Origin: Zeus faber
Taxonomy: Eukaryota; Chordata; Actinopteri; Zeiformes; Zeidae
Length of the DNA stretch: 64,000 nt
Reading direction: 5' to 3'
Assembly (NCBI GenBank): GCA_960531495.1
Contig: CAUIJY010000068.1
Location: 2,170,001-2,234,000 of the forward strand
The notes under the pieces are model-generated. The model saw nothing but the letters and a program-made list of their open reading frames with translations, was not told where the DNA came from and did not search any database. Position numbers and translations under genes: made by a program. Position 1 is the stretch's first letter. Each line of letters starts with the position of its first letter. Shown piece by piece: positions 1 to 11,042 of this stretch.

Positions 1-1629
1 TGGATGGATTTGTGAAGATGCCAGGGGACCGAGGTACTGAATGCTTTTTTGTCTCGGAGACCTGACGCAGTTTGTGTTGTAGCCCCTAGCAGCGACTTGA
101 CGGCCAGCAGGACTATCGACGAGGCAGCAGTAGACTTTCGCAGCCTCCTGGTCAGTGTCTGCAGTCGCTGGCCAAAGTTACGCTTCATGTTTAGTACATT
201 TTTGGTAGTATTGGTACTATTAATACTTTTGCTTTGTGAGCTCTGCAGAACATATTTTACATTTTGAAAACAAATGTACTGTAATAAACACCTTTTTTTT
301 TTTGTGTGTTTGTATAGGTGTTTGTCCTGGACTTCCTTCCGCGTCTGACTATTTGCTCCGTGAGGAATACCATCCTGTGGCGGCATGCATGGGAAGCATA
401 TTTTAATTTTAGTACAGTTAAATGTATAACGGAGTATATATTTTTAGACAAACCAATTCAATAAATATTTCTAATGAACAAAGTTGACATCTATGTATGC
501 ATATTTCTATTCGTCCTAATCGTTGTTTTAAGGCATCAAGTACTTTTCTGCAGCCAACCACTTCCCATTGAACCACCCAGAGCTGTGAAGCAGAGATGGT
601 GTAAGTACAATTGTACAATTTGTTGTCATGTCACGTGATGGCTATTTTATGAATAACTTTGCTATGTTGTGAAACCATGGCCCTGTGACATTGCTGTGAA
701 ATGCTGCTTATCGCCAACTGGAGACAACAGCGCCGCCAACAGCACGAAAGTCAAAGGTTTCTCCCGGCAGGTCACTTCCAACATTCTCTCCAAAAGTGGT
801 TGTGAAGGGAGAGCTCATCGTGCCTCATCCTTCACCTAACCCTTTTGAGTGGAGACTGGTTGGAAGGGACAGAAAGATAATCGGTTGCACACTGTTATTG
901 TTGGGGTAAGACCCTCTGGAAACTGTGATAGTCTCTGATATTCACTCAAAGTGTACCGATTTTCATTAAACAATTTTAATATGTTTGTTATGTGTGTAGT
1001 TGGCCTTTTGTCAAGACATTGTCTTAAATCGACATTTTGCTCTATGATTTCACAGGTGGACACCAGTAGCGTCGCCGGAATGATCCATCCCGTTATCAAC
1101 TTGTTCCATCGCATCTTTCTAGCGCTGTCCAGTGTGGAGAATTTTATATTGTTTTTATATCAACAATTGTATATCAATTTTATATCAAGAAAATTTTGCT
1201 TTGCTTACATGGGAAAGCCACGGTGGGACATTGGCAGAAAGCTACTGCCTCCAAGAGGACACTGGGAACGGAGCAGGTTTGCTTTGTTCGTTGTTTTTCT
1301 TCTTTTTTCAATGACATTTTTGATAGTAGTACTTCATTTTAGTTTTATTTTGTCCATGCATTTCATTCTCTTGCTTTTTTTTAGGGGAAGGCAGCACCAA
1401 CCGTTGTGGAGGTGTCTTCAAAGCCACACCTGCCAGTGATGTGCCAGTTCTTGTGAAGGAATAGCAGCGCTCTCAAACATTTGTCAAAGGTCAGAGTGAT
1501 GCTGCTCCTTATTATCCTGATATGGAGAGTGCTACAGTGTTTTCTGATGTTGCAGCAGAGCTTGACGCTAGCAGTTCTGTCATGGGAACAATTGATGTCA
1601 CTTCTATCAGCGGAACAGGTGATAGCTGA
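1..1629 (+). pseudogene. SGNH-hydrolase-like gene, decayed, copy 1
   Basis: Separated coding-like blocks read on the plus strand: 52-177 ([16 protein letters not shown], resembling the middle block of an SGNH/GDSL hydrolase), 318-405 (VFVLDFLPRL), 533-601 (YFSAANHFPLNHPEL then SRDGV, like the C-terminal catalytic Asp block), 719-870 (a Pro/Lys-rich linker ending PNPFEWRLVG) and 1383-1629 (a last exon-like block ending TSISGTGDS). From memory this order matches an SGNH-domain protein family abundant in fish genomes. In-frame stops lie at the expected Trp before SRDGV (TGA, near 590) and in the last block (TAG, near 1461). The reading frame also changes near 45-52. It is therefore a pseudogene. 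I cannot tell whether the source was a host gene or a transposon passenger. Confidence 0.6.
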
Positions 1630-1919
1630 GAACATTTTTTAACAAAGAAAAACGTAGAACACTTTCAGTGCCGGGAAAGCATACGTTGAGTGTTTACACA
1701 AATGGTCCTTTTACGATCTAGAAAAACTGAGATAACGACTAAAACTTTCGTGACAGTGATATACAGGAATGTAAGATCTCCTGTGAAAGAGTCGGGCGTC
1801 ACCAAACAAACATATGCCTCAGCATTCAGACATCACTTGGTGGTAGAATTATATCATTCATTAACATTGATCATCATTTTTCTCTCACACTCCCTTCTGT
1901 TGTTCCCAGTGGAATGATA

Positions 1920-2570
1920 CAAAAGGAAAATGCAATAATGCTTAAGTATAATATAATTGAGGCAAAGGGATCAGAAAATGATGTATAAATTGAGTACAAT
2001 ACATTTATACAGAGATATTGTTTTATCTGTGTCCTTTTGATGGAGGGGCCAAGGAAAATGATGACCATATAATAAGGTGGGAAGTGGCCAGGTGTAATCA
2101 AATGTGGAGCAGAAGTCCAGCGGTGGAGCCGTCTGTGGGGCGCCAATGTTGGTGTAGAAAGCCCCTTCGATAACTGCTTCCAAAACACACATTTCTTCGG
2201 CTGTGGTAAGGGGAATGGCAGTAACCCAAGTAGCCTATGTAGGTATGGTTGAAGTGGTTCCATCGCAGTTGCAGGGTGAGCAGCGTTCAGCGTACACTCA
2301 CGTTGTCTCCTCAACGAGTACCTAGAGGGGAGTAGGAACTTTCTTGCGATGAGATACGTGTATCCATATTGGTCGTTCTACCACCTTAACTGCTGCTGCA
2401 GTGGTGCGGGTCCCTAACCCTGCTGGAAAGGTCCTAGGAATCTGGCAGAGTTCCAGCTTTTCCTCTGTAAGTCGCGATCACCACCCATTCACCTGGTCAG
2501 CGGCCGTGTAGAGGTCCTTCAAGTGGGACGGGTAGGGCTGCTTTGACCTGGGCACATAGACTTAAACACT
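1920..2570 (-). mobile_element. ERV pol/env-junction remnant (second retroviral family)
   Basis: On the minus strand, 2330-2570 resembles the integrase C-terminal region of gamma/epsilon-type retroviruses. Recognisable pieces are PGEWVV and ERPIWIHVSHRKKVPTP, which end such integrases. The following ~350 bp (to about 1920) holds a short open stretch that could be the start of env. It is broken, with several interruptions, and no LTR was found beside it. It differs from the larger ERV at 3890-12630, whose own integrase end lies at ~4630, so it is a separate fossil in the same orientation. Confidence 0.5.
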
Positions 2571-2653
2571 TGGGTGAGAGACACACATTTTGACAACATT
2601 GTTTGGTATAGGTCCAAGATTGTTAAATGGGCGTTAAATAGTTGAATAGCAGA

Positions 2654-3880
2654 CTACAGGCTCAGTACAAAAATGAATGTATGCACACTCGTGTAACAAC
2701 AGAATAATATTATCACAATGTCTAATATGTAGGAGATAATAGGCGGCCATTTTGACACGCCCATGCATGGCACCACTAGAATATCAAATGACACACTGGG
2801 ACTGACGAGTGTGCAAAGATTTGTGAATTTCCAAGTATCTTTTGGAACATGAAATTGTACGTGTTGCCACGCCCACACCGTGTGCCAAAATATATATGTA
2901 TTTTAATAAGTTTTAGCTGTGAAGGTGTCTTGTAGACACTCGTCAAGTTTGAAGTCGATCCGATAAATCGCCAAGGAGGAGTTTCGCGAAAGTACAAAGC
3001 ATAAATATGACTAAAAAGTCAGGAAAATTCAAAATGGCCGACTTCCTGTTGGGTTTCCGTCATGGCGGAAATATATATTTTTTCCAAGTCTAGAGAGGTT
3101 ACAAATGTGTACCGAATTTTGGGAGTTTACGTGGAAAAAGGTGAATAGGTCAGAAAATTATTATTTTATTTTCTAGGGTGGCGTGGCAACACGTAAAATT
3201 TCATGTTCCAAAGATACTAATTCACGAAACTTTGCGCACTTGTTAGTCCCAGTGTGGCAATTGATATTGTATGAGTTGCCTGCATAGGCGTGGCAAAATG
3301 GCCCGACACACCCTGTTGAAAATTTCAAAACATCAAACCTATTCACTTTTTACCATGAAATTCACAAAATTCGGGACACTTTTGTAACTTCTTGGATTAA
3401 ATGTGTAATTTTAGTCACTTTCCGTTCATTTTCTCGCTTTGTACTTTCGTAAACTCCTCCGAGGCCATTTATCTGGCTTCAAACTTGGCGAGTGTCTACA
3501 AGACACCTTCACGATTAAAAGATATTAAAAAAAATAATAATTGTCACACGATGTGGCCGTGGCAAAGCGTTGGATTTCGTGTTCCAAAAAAAGCTGTGTT
3601 TTTGTAATATTTTATCCACTTTTTATGCTTTGTACTTTCGTGAACTTCTCCTGGGGGATTTTTTGGATTGAGACTCATTGGGGATTAAAAGTTATTAAAA
3701 CATTTTTTTTTCGTCACGATGCGGGTGTGGCAACGCGTTGAATTTTATGTTCAAAAAAACAGTTTACGTGACTTTTGGGGCCTTGAGAAACTACAAAATT
3801 ATTGCAAAACTTTGCACACTCTTCAGTCCCAGTGTGGCATTTAATATTCTATGGGTCCTATACATGGGCGTGTCAAAATG
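2654..3880. repeat. R1 interspersed repeat, inverted arrangement
   Basis: Two oppositely oriented stretches of one repeat lie side by side: 2654-3060 reverse and 3180-3880 forward, around a ~120-bp spacer. Shared motifs include GTGTCTACAAGACACCTTCA, a short hairpin, and a repeated block reading gtggcaacacgtaaaatttc that recurs near 3185, 3570 and 3725. A related forward copy lies at 12866-13560. The open frames across it (such as 2776-2997 minus) recur between copies only because the repeat does. No protein domain is visible. I read it as a non-coding repeat with palindromic and internal tandem structure. Confidence 0.7.
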
Positions 3881-3889
3881 ATCAACTAG

Positions 3890-4600
3890 ATGCAGTTATC
3901 GTGGATGAGGATGTCGGGGTCCTGGTGCTGGGGAAAGGAGGCCCATACCTATAGCAACATAGGTGTCGCCACATTCCTTCTGTCTCAATGCCATGTACGC
4001 TTGTATTTCTGGTTTTCCCAACGCAGTCATGATGCATTTTTCACTAGAGTACAAATGCATGGTATACAACAACATCCACATACAATTAACAGAGCAGCAA
4101 TGATAGCAACGTTGATTATGCATGATAAAATGAGGCCTTTTCATTTGGAAAACATAGAGTCCAACCAACCAGTGATGTGATCATCCATTCCTGCATTTTC
4201 TTTTAGTTCTACGCTCCGTGAGTGGAGTAGCAATTCCTCCTACTGGTTCCTGTGTTTATAAGCACATTACTCCATGCCCCACAATCAATATGGGTACCTT
4301 AAACCTCGTCCAGCCACCAGTCACTTGTTAGTCTAGGGTTGGTGGACCACGCATATTTCTCATTCCACTGGTACTGCTCCTACCCTGTGGAATCACACTT
4401 TATTATGGAACAGAAATCAACATTGAATGCCAGGATTTGTCCTTCATAGGCATAAATGACAAGAACTGTTTCTTTCATTCGGCCCCACTCTTTGACCTTT
4501 GTCATATACTGGTCATACGATAATTGGGGTCCCACTTGGTAAGAATATGTATACTGTGTAGGGTCCAGGACTTCTCCTAGGGTAAACAAAAAAAATATTA
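3890..4600 (-). mobile_element. ERV env-like remnant
   Basis: Downstream of integrase the minus strand carries a short open frame near 4380-4589 (VLDPTQYTYSYQVGPQL) and further Cys/Trp-bearing stretches, with compositions like a retroviral surface glycoprotein. Position supports env. No transmembrane subunit, fusion peptide or 3' LTR is recognisable. It is heavily eroded. Confidence 0.4.
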
Positions 4601-4629
4601 TTTTTTTTTTACATGGTTAATTACAGAAT

Positions 4630-5760
4630 GCTTACGTCTTTCAGCTGGATCCTTGTTTCTGTGAGAGTTCTTGCGGGTGGGGTGACAGGGGCGCAGTGGG
4701 AGAGGTGGTGACAGGGAGCACCAGTTTTATTTTTGAGCTTTACTGCATGTGAGGTGGCCAACACTACCTCCCAAGGTCCAGTCCACCTTGGCTCAGGCCA
4801 CTTCTGTTTGTGGACCTTGATGTGGACCCAGTCTCCGGGGCTGACCACCAGGGTGTGGGGCAGTCTGGGGCAGTGTTCTTGACCTGTGAATACAAAACTC
4901 GAGATACTGCGGTTAGTGCTTTGACATATTCAGGTAAACCTTCCTGGAAATCATCAAAAGCGGGTGATTTAGCTGGTAGGTTGTGAGGACCTGGCATGGG
5001 GCGGCCTGTTAATATCTCGTGTGGGCTAAGATGTGTTTGACTATGGGGAGAGGTCTCGCATGGACATTAATGCTAGGGGTAGGGCATCTACCCACGTTAG
5101 TTTCGTCGTTTTTGTGATGTTCTGTAGAGACATACTGAGTTGCTGTTTTGTCTCTATCAGCACCTTGGCCATTTTTTCTTTCAAAGTCTGGTTTGCACTT
5201 TCAACTAGGCCTTTTGACTGGGGGTGATAGACTGAACCAGATCTATGGGAGATACCTAATGCCTGTTCACCTGGCTGAGTTTTTTATCGCTGGTAAAATG
5301 ATATCCATTGTCCGAGCAGATAACTGTGGGGTAACCCCACCGAGGAATGCGTTTTTTCCATAACCATTTAATCACAGATACTGCATCCTCTCTTTTGCAA
5401 GGGACTGCTTCTACCCATTTGGAGAATCGATCTACCATCACGAGTAGGTATCTGTACCCTTGTACTCTGTTGTCCCTGCCCATGCCGGTGTAATCTATGC
5501 ATATTTCTCTGAAGGGGTAGGGGGGCACTGAGAATGTTCCCAAAGGTCTTTGGTAGACTGTCTTCTTATGTAGCTCGTGACAGACGACGCATTCTGCAAT
5601 ATGGTTGGCCACCATTTCCTCCAGGTAGGGATGCCACCAGTCCTGTTTGAGCCTGTTGGTGGTTCTTTTGGGTCCTTCATGAGTCTGTCCATGTGCATCC
5701 TTGATGAGGTAGACCAGGAGTGCGGCTGGTGCTACTGGGCGCCCATCGTGGCTTCTCCAT
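4630..5760 (-). mobile_element. ERV integrase region
   Basis: The minus strand holds an HHCC-type zinc domain (HGQTHEG ... CVVCHELH), catalytic-core motifs CIDYTGMG and VICSDNGYHF, and near 4630-4840 an MLV-type C-terminal domain with GDWVHIKVHKQKW and RWTGPWEVVLAT. In the family this enzyme inserts viral DNA into the host genome. The duplicated segment A ends inside this region at 4672. Confidence 0.85.
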
Positions 5761-5849
5761 AGGCCGCTGGTGCATGTGGCTCCTTTCTTCTGCCACTGCG
5801 AGTGTTCGTTCCATTTCGCTTCTTTCTGCACTTCTTTCAGATGTTCCTC

Positions 5850-6420
5850 TGACAAATTGAGGGCGTTGTCTTCAGTAAATACAATCATCATTGCTGCGCT
5901 TTCTTTTAGGTTCCCTCCTGCTTCTTTTGCTGCTGTGTCGGCTGCGTTTGAATTTCCTTTGGAGTGTCCTTTGCATTTGATGATCTGGATTTTTCGGGGG
6001 AGATGTATAGCTTCCAGGAGGGCGAGTATGAGGTCTTTGTGTTTTACCGGGGCTCCTGCTGACGTTTGGAGTCCTCTTTTCATCCATATGGCTACATCCA
6101 CGTGAGCTGCAGCGTGTGCGTATGCTGAGTCGGTGAATATGTTTGCATTTTTGTTTTTTGAGATTTTTAATGCTTTCACCGAGGCGTCGAGTTCTGCTTT
6201 TTGTGCTGATGCTGGTTGTTCTATCATCCCACTTCTTAGGGTGACGTGGTGTCCATTAATTTGTTGAATGGCTGCGTATGATGCTCTATTTCCCTCTTCT
6301 TCTTTGAAACAACAACCATCTATAAACAGGACAATTTCTGCATCGGGGTCAGATGTTCCATCCAAGTCTGTGCGGCCCTTTGCTTCCAGTTTCATGAGCT
6401 GTACGCAGTCATGGGTGCCA
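5850..6420 (-). mobile_element. ERV RNase H region
   Basis: Minus-strand motifs FIDGCCF, QKAELDA, FTDSAYA and CKGHSKGNSNAADTAAKEA correspond to the four acidic/histidine motifs of MLV-type RNase H (D, E, D, and H..D). In the family this domain removes RNA from the RNA-DNA hybrid during reverse transcription. Confidence 0.85.
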
Positions 6421-6689
6421 TCTGCATACTGTAGTCCGCCGGCCAAGTTGATTCCATCGGCTGTGTACAAGACATTGTCTCTTTCCAGGGTGACATGCAA
6501 GCGCATCTTGTGTTTTGGTGTGGTAAAGGTGAAATCCGTTTGATCGAGGTAGGATTTGACTCCATGAGTGGTATGCACGATGGTGGGGTGGTAGAAAGTA
6601 ATGTGGTCGGTTCTCGTAGGGCGTGTGCGATGGCAGCCGTGTGTCGTCCACATCCGGAGAGTCCATGTTCCACTGTGTCGAGTTTGCAA

Positions 6690-7900
6690 CTGTGGTGAGC
6701 CAGGATCGCGCGCTCACCTTGTCGAGGCTGCCAGAGCACAGCTTGACAATTCCGTGCTTTTCAGTAACGTCCAAATGGAACGAGGAAGAGATGTCTGGGG
6801 TGCATAGGTGTTCGGCCTTCCCCATGAGTTGTTTCAATCTTATGAACGCTTCCTCCGCACTTGTGGTCCAGTTGAGTGGTGCCTTGACGTTCCGATGGCC
6901 AGCTTCCGCAATGGGTTCGCGTGGGGGAACAGTGTGGTCCACATAATCAGCTATGTGGTGTCTGCTATAGCCAGTGAGTCCCAGGAATGCTAGCATTTGC
7001 TGCACGGTGGTGGGTTTAGGGTACTGGAGCATTGCCTGTTGTCTTTCCGGGTTGATGTATCTCTTATCTCCCGTGATCCTTTTTCCCAGGAATACCACTT
7101 CTGTGCGGCAGACCTGTGCCTTTTCCTTCCTGATTTTGTAGCCACATTTTGCGATGCGCCGTAGCAGGGATTTGGTGGCCGTGAGGCAATTTTCTACTGT
7201 GGTGATGTCCATGAGGATGTCGTCGACATACTGGATGAGTAGGAGTTCCTTGAGATCTGCCTTCAGGCAGGCGTTGAATATGGTTGGCGTGCATGTGAAT
7301 CCTCGTAGCATTCTTGTGTAGGTCTAAGAGCATTTTTTAAATGTGAATGCAAACATATCTTGACTTTCTTTGGCCAAGGGGAGGCAAAAAAATGCGTTGG
7401 CCAGGTCGATGACGGTGAAAAAATGATGACTCGGGGAGCCTGCATGCAGGGCGACATGGGGGTTGGGCACTTTTTCAGTAATGGGTTGGACCACCTGGTT
7501 GATACGTCGCAGATCGTGGACCAGGCGCCATGAGTGTCCTCCAGCCTTGGGTACTGGTAGAATTTGTGTGTTCCACGGTGAATCCGCTGGTCGTAGAACT
7601 CCTGCTTGTAAGAGGCCTTCAATGGTGGAGGCTATTCGAGCAGCTGCCTCGGGCTTGACCTTGTACTGACCTTGCCAAATGGGCACAGCGTGGGCTTTCA
7701 CTTTGATGTGTATATTGTGGTGTGGTGTGCAGCCAACGTGATAGGGGCCGGTGGTCCAGAGGGTTGGCGGTAGTTGGGCGAACATTTCTGCGGCCAGGGG
7801 GTGTTCTTCGATGCTTCCTTGATAAGTTCTTTCCAGGACATTTCTTTCATATATGCCTTGTTCGTAGCTGTTGTGTCCTATTCTCCAAACCGATTTGTCT
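6690..7900 (-). mobile_element. pol: ERV reverse transcriptase region
   Basis: Minus-strand motifs in order: LLQAGVLRPADSPWNTQILP and WRLVHDLRRIN (RT motifs 1-2), FTVIDLANAFFCLPL (motif A), then YVDDILM (motif C) near 7230 and LGLTGYSRHHI of the thumb/connection. This order is that of gammaretroviral RT, which copies viral RNA into DNA. The region is broken. Confidence 0.85.
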
Positions 7901-8740
7901 GGCGTGTGTTGCAACAGGGGGTTCGTTGTGGGGACCCAGGTGGGTTGGCGAGGGCTCTTTTGACCATGGGGCCCAATTGTTTGGCTGCATGGTTGGCTTC
8001 TACGGCTAGGGTCACATGTGGAACTGCGGTGTCGTGAAGTAGATACCAGGATTGTTGGTCTGGTGTCAGGCGGACCGCTGCTGCAACTCCTTCGTGGCCC
8101 AGATAGAAGTCTGTTGTCTGGAGTCGTTCTTGTCGTCCCTCCTTTTTCGCTTCCCAGCCTTCGTCATAGATGTCATCACGGTGGCGTGTGAAACAGAGAG
8201 TGCAGTGTACGGGTCCAGCATCGACTTTTTCCAGAGTTGGTAGGTTTACAAAATGCCACCAGCCGGTGAGTGTGGGGTCGGGGGTGGTATCAGGAGTTCC
8301 ACCTAAGACGAGTATACGTTCGAGGGGTATTAGCTCTTCTTTTGGCTCAGAGAAACTAACTTCCAGACCGTGGAGGTTACATATCACAGATGCCCCTGTT
8401 CTTCGGAGAAGGTCCCTTCCCATTAGGTTGGTGGGGCAGCTTGGTAAGTAAAGGTATTGGTGTCTGACTTTGTGAGGACCTATCTTGGTAGGGAGGGGTG
8501 CGGTGAAGGGTTGGACTTGTGTCGTCCCAGAGAATCCAACAGTCCGTAATTTCCGAGTGGATAGTTGTATGTAGTACGTAGTATGTTGCCGGCCAGGTTC
8601 TTCAAGCAAGACACGTGACAGTGACAGTGACAGTAATTCCTTGGATTGACAGTGATTCCTTGGATTGTACATGGCACTACTGGTTCGGCATTTATTTTTG
8701 TCTGTACCACCACTTCCATGTCCCCTGGGCGCCTCTATGC
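7900..8740 (-). mobile_element. ERV protease region
   Basis: Between nucleocapsid and RT the minus strand reads a protease-like segment whose C-terminal signature LMGRDLLRRTGA (near 8400) matches the conserved G-R-D/N-L-L helix of retroviral aspartic proteases. The polyprotein linker to RT follows. The region is part of a broken pol. Confidence 0.65.
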
Positions 8741-9352
8741 TCCATGCCATGGCGGGGTGTCCATGCGGGGTCCTCCCTTTCCTCTCGAGGAAGCTCCTCT
8801 TCCTCTCTGAGGGGGGCGGTAGGATCCTCTATATAATTGCTGGGGTTGTTGGTTCTGGGGGCATTCCCTTGCCCAGTGGTCACTTTGGCCACAGATGAAA
8901 CATCCTGTAGTTTTCTCGGGTCCTCCCCATCCTCTAGAGGATTGGAATTGTCCTCTCCCTCTCAGTTGCTGCCATTGGGGGGGGCCTTGGGGGTATGAGG
9001 GTGCGGGGGCCCCGGGATACTGCCGCTGGGGATATTCATAGGGAGTCCAGGCCTGCTGCCATTGGGGTAGGTGCTGGGCTGGTGGGTAGGCGGGGGTTAC
9101 AGTTAGGGGCTGTGGTCCTGTCCATTGTAGTGGCGCGGTTTGGGGCGGGGCCTGTGCTTCAGGGGTGGTGACTACTGCTTGCACAGTTGCTTTCTTCTTT
9201 TTGTCCGTATTGACTTCATCTTCCAGTTTTTTTACCTGCATTTTTAGTAGTCTGGTTTGTATGGAATCTTTCTCCAGGAATTCGTCTTCTTGCTTTTTGA
9301 TGTGTCTTTCCAGGTGATGGATGAGATGGCTCTCCCACTGTCTCTCGGTCAT
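8740..9352 (-). mobile_element. ERV nucleocapsid region with one CCHC knuckle
   Basis: The minus strand holds a charged helical stretch (KKLEDEVNTDKKKK), a Pro/Gln-rich linker and a single zinc knuckle, CFICGQSDHWAREC. It ends in an RGRG-type basic tail. One knuckle rather than two is typical of gammaretroviral nucleocapsid, which packages genomic RNA. It abuts the protease region. Confidence 0.8.
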
Positions 9353-9369
9353 GTCTGACAGTCAAACTG

Positions 9370-11042
9370 TGTCTGCGAGCTACAGCCTGACATCTCCTGG
9401 GAGGCCATTTTGGCATTTGGCATCTGCATGTACATGGGGAGACCCACTAGGCAGGGGTCATGACGTTCTACAGTGCTATCACTCCAGAGCTCCTTTGCTC
9501 ATGTGAGATAGGCGTGTGGTTCTTCCCCATTTTTAAATCTCAGGCCTGCCAGGGCCACTGTGTTGCGTCTGGTCGGCCAGGTTTCTCTCATGGCTGTCCA
9601 TATGTCATTCCGCATGTGGTCGAATGGGTGCTCGTGTGCCATGGTGAGGGTTCTAACTTCTCTTTCCAGGGAGGTCAGGGTGATGTTTCCTGCTGTGGCG
9701 CGGAGAATGGCTCGCACATCTCTTAGGGCTAGTGTGTCAGCCGCTGTGTGGTTTTCGAAGATTCGGATCCATGCTGCAGCTCCTTTGTCCAACGCTGATA
9801 GGTTGCCTTTGAGGGCCTGCATGTCGCGGTGGTACCAGGGAACAAATGTTTCTCTTTTGGCGGACTGCTTTTGTTCCTCCTCTCGTTGTCTAATTTTCGA
9901 GCGGGTAACTATCCCTATTGCTGACGATCTTCTGGCCTGGCTTTTGGATGATGCTATAAGGGTTCCTTTTCTTCTGTTGTCGTTTGTGTACTCTCCCCGG
10001 GAGCTGCCACTGTTTTTGAATGACCACTTTTTTGTCTTAGTCTCGTGGTCTGACATGGGTTCTTCTTCCCAGGAGCGGAGGGGGGTGGGGTGTCTTTGTT
10101 TTGTTTTCTTAAAGGTGTATTTGGGGACTACAGGGGTAGGTGAAGGTGTGGGCTGGCTTCGGGTCTTTTGTTTTTCTTTGGGTTGTTGTTTGGCTGTAGC
10201 GTCTGCAGGAGGTGCTATGAGATGAACATGGGTTGTGTTGGCATCCTCTGGTAGTGGGCCACATTGTCCAGTCAGTGTGACAGTTGCGTGGCTAACCCTT
10301 GTGGTACATTTCTTTTTCCTTTCTTGATGTCTTTTTGTGGTTTGTAGGACTGGCAAGTGCATTCGTCGTCCTCTGTATTAGAGGAGAGAAACTCTTTGTG
10401 TCTGTTTGATCGTTAGGGGGCGATGTCTGATCATTGTCCTTGTTCTCACTGTCAGATGGCTTTGGGGAGGGCTGTACTCGGAAATGGATTTGGATCGGGC
10501 CTTCCATTACTAATACGGGTGCTTGTATTTCTGGCGGGGGTGGGGTGGCTATTTTCTGGTTGCTCAGCACAGGGGGCGCTGTTGCTTCAGGTGTGTGCTC
10601 GGTCTTAGGGTTGTACGGAGAGGGGGGGTGCCGATGTGTTTCTTCATCGGCCAGCAGGGAGGGGTAGAGGGATGGGGTGGTGTGTGGTTGGAGTGGGGTG
10701 TGACCTTGGGGGATGGGTTCGGGGAGGGGTGGTAACTTGTCTTCTTGTGGGGGGTAGGGTTCCTTCTGGGCTTCTACCACTGCCTTGGTTGCGGCATTTC
10801 TGATTTTATTGCGACGTTCGACAATCATTTCCGCTCGAATCCATGCCGTCATTATGTGCTGAACCAGCGCCCATTGTGCACGCTGCTTGTTTAACTTGCG
10901 CTTTCAAGCCCCCATTAATCCAGGGTTGTTTTTTGCATCCACTCCTGCTTCAGCCAGCAGTCTTTTTTCTTCCTCTATCACCTTGGTGCGGTTTTCTGCT
11001 GTCGGGGTAGTGTCTTTCGACCACCACCCTGCTTGATCCATT
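9370..11042 (-). mobile_element. gag: ERV gag region: matrix, proline-rich and capsid parts
   Basis: The minus-strand start reads MDQAGWWSKD near 11042. It is followed by charged matrix-like sequence, a long proline-rich stretch (about 10450-10800) like the p12/linker region of gammaretroviruses, and a capsid-like part near 9500-9800 with an RxVxTLTMxHEHPFDHM segment. The role in the family is the virion structural polyprotein. It is broken here. Identification rests on position, composition and the downstream CCHC knuckle. Confidence 0.65.

Larger units (their letters stand above)
1..4672. repeat. Segmental duplication segment A, copy 1
   Basis: The window opens inside a segment that recurs at 57222-62118 with about eight substitutions that I could see, one ~225-bp length difference near 991, a 5-bp difference near 1066 and a 2-bp difference near 2583. 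The shared sequence ends abruptly at 4672. Here it continues into ERV integrase sequence, whereas the second copy switches to segment B. The segment holds a decayed SGNH-like gene, a pol/env remnant, the R1 inverted repeat and an env remnant. Divergence of a few per thousand implies a recent duplication. Copy 1 probably extends left of the window. Confidence 0.95.

Noticed and set aside
1690-1917. 75-codon plus-strand frame after the SGNH-like tail
   Set aside because: It lies beyond the block's stop, has no family motif, and is repeated only because segment A is duplicated.
1-4600. A 3' LTR of the main ERV in segment A
   Set aside because: I scanned for the LTR ends tgtcgtgttc and ctttagaca in both orientations and found none. 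The 3' end is absent or outside the window.
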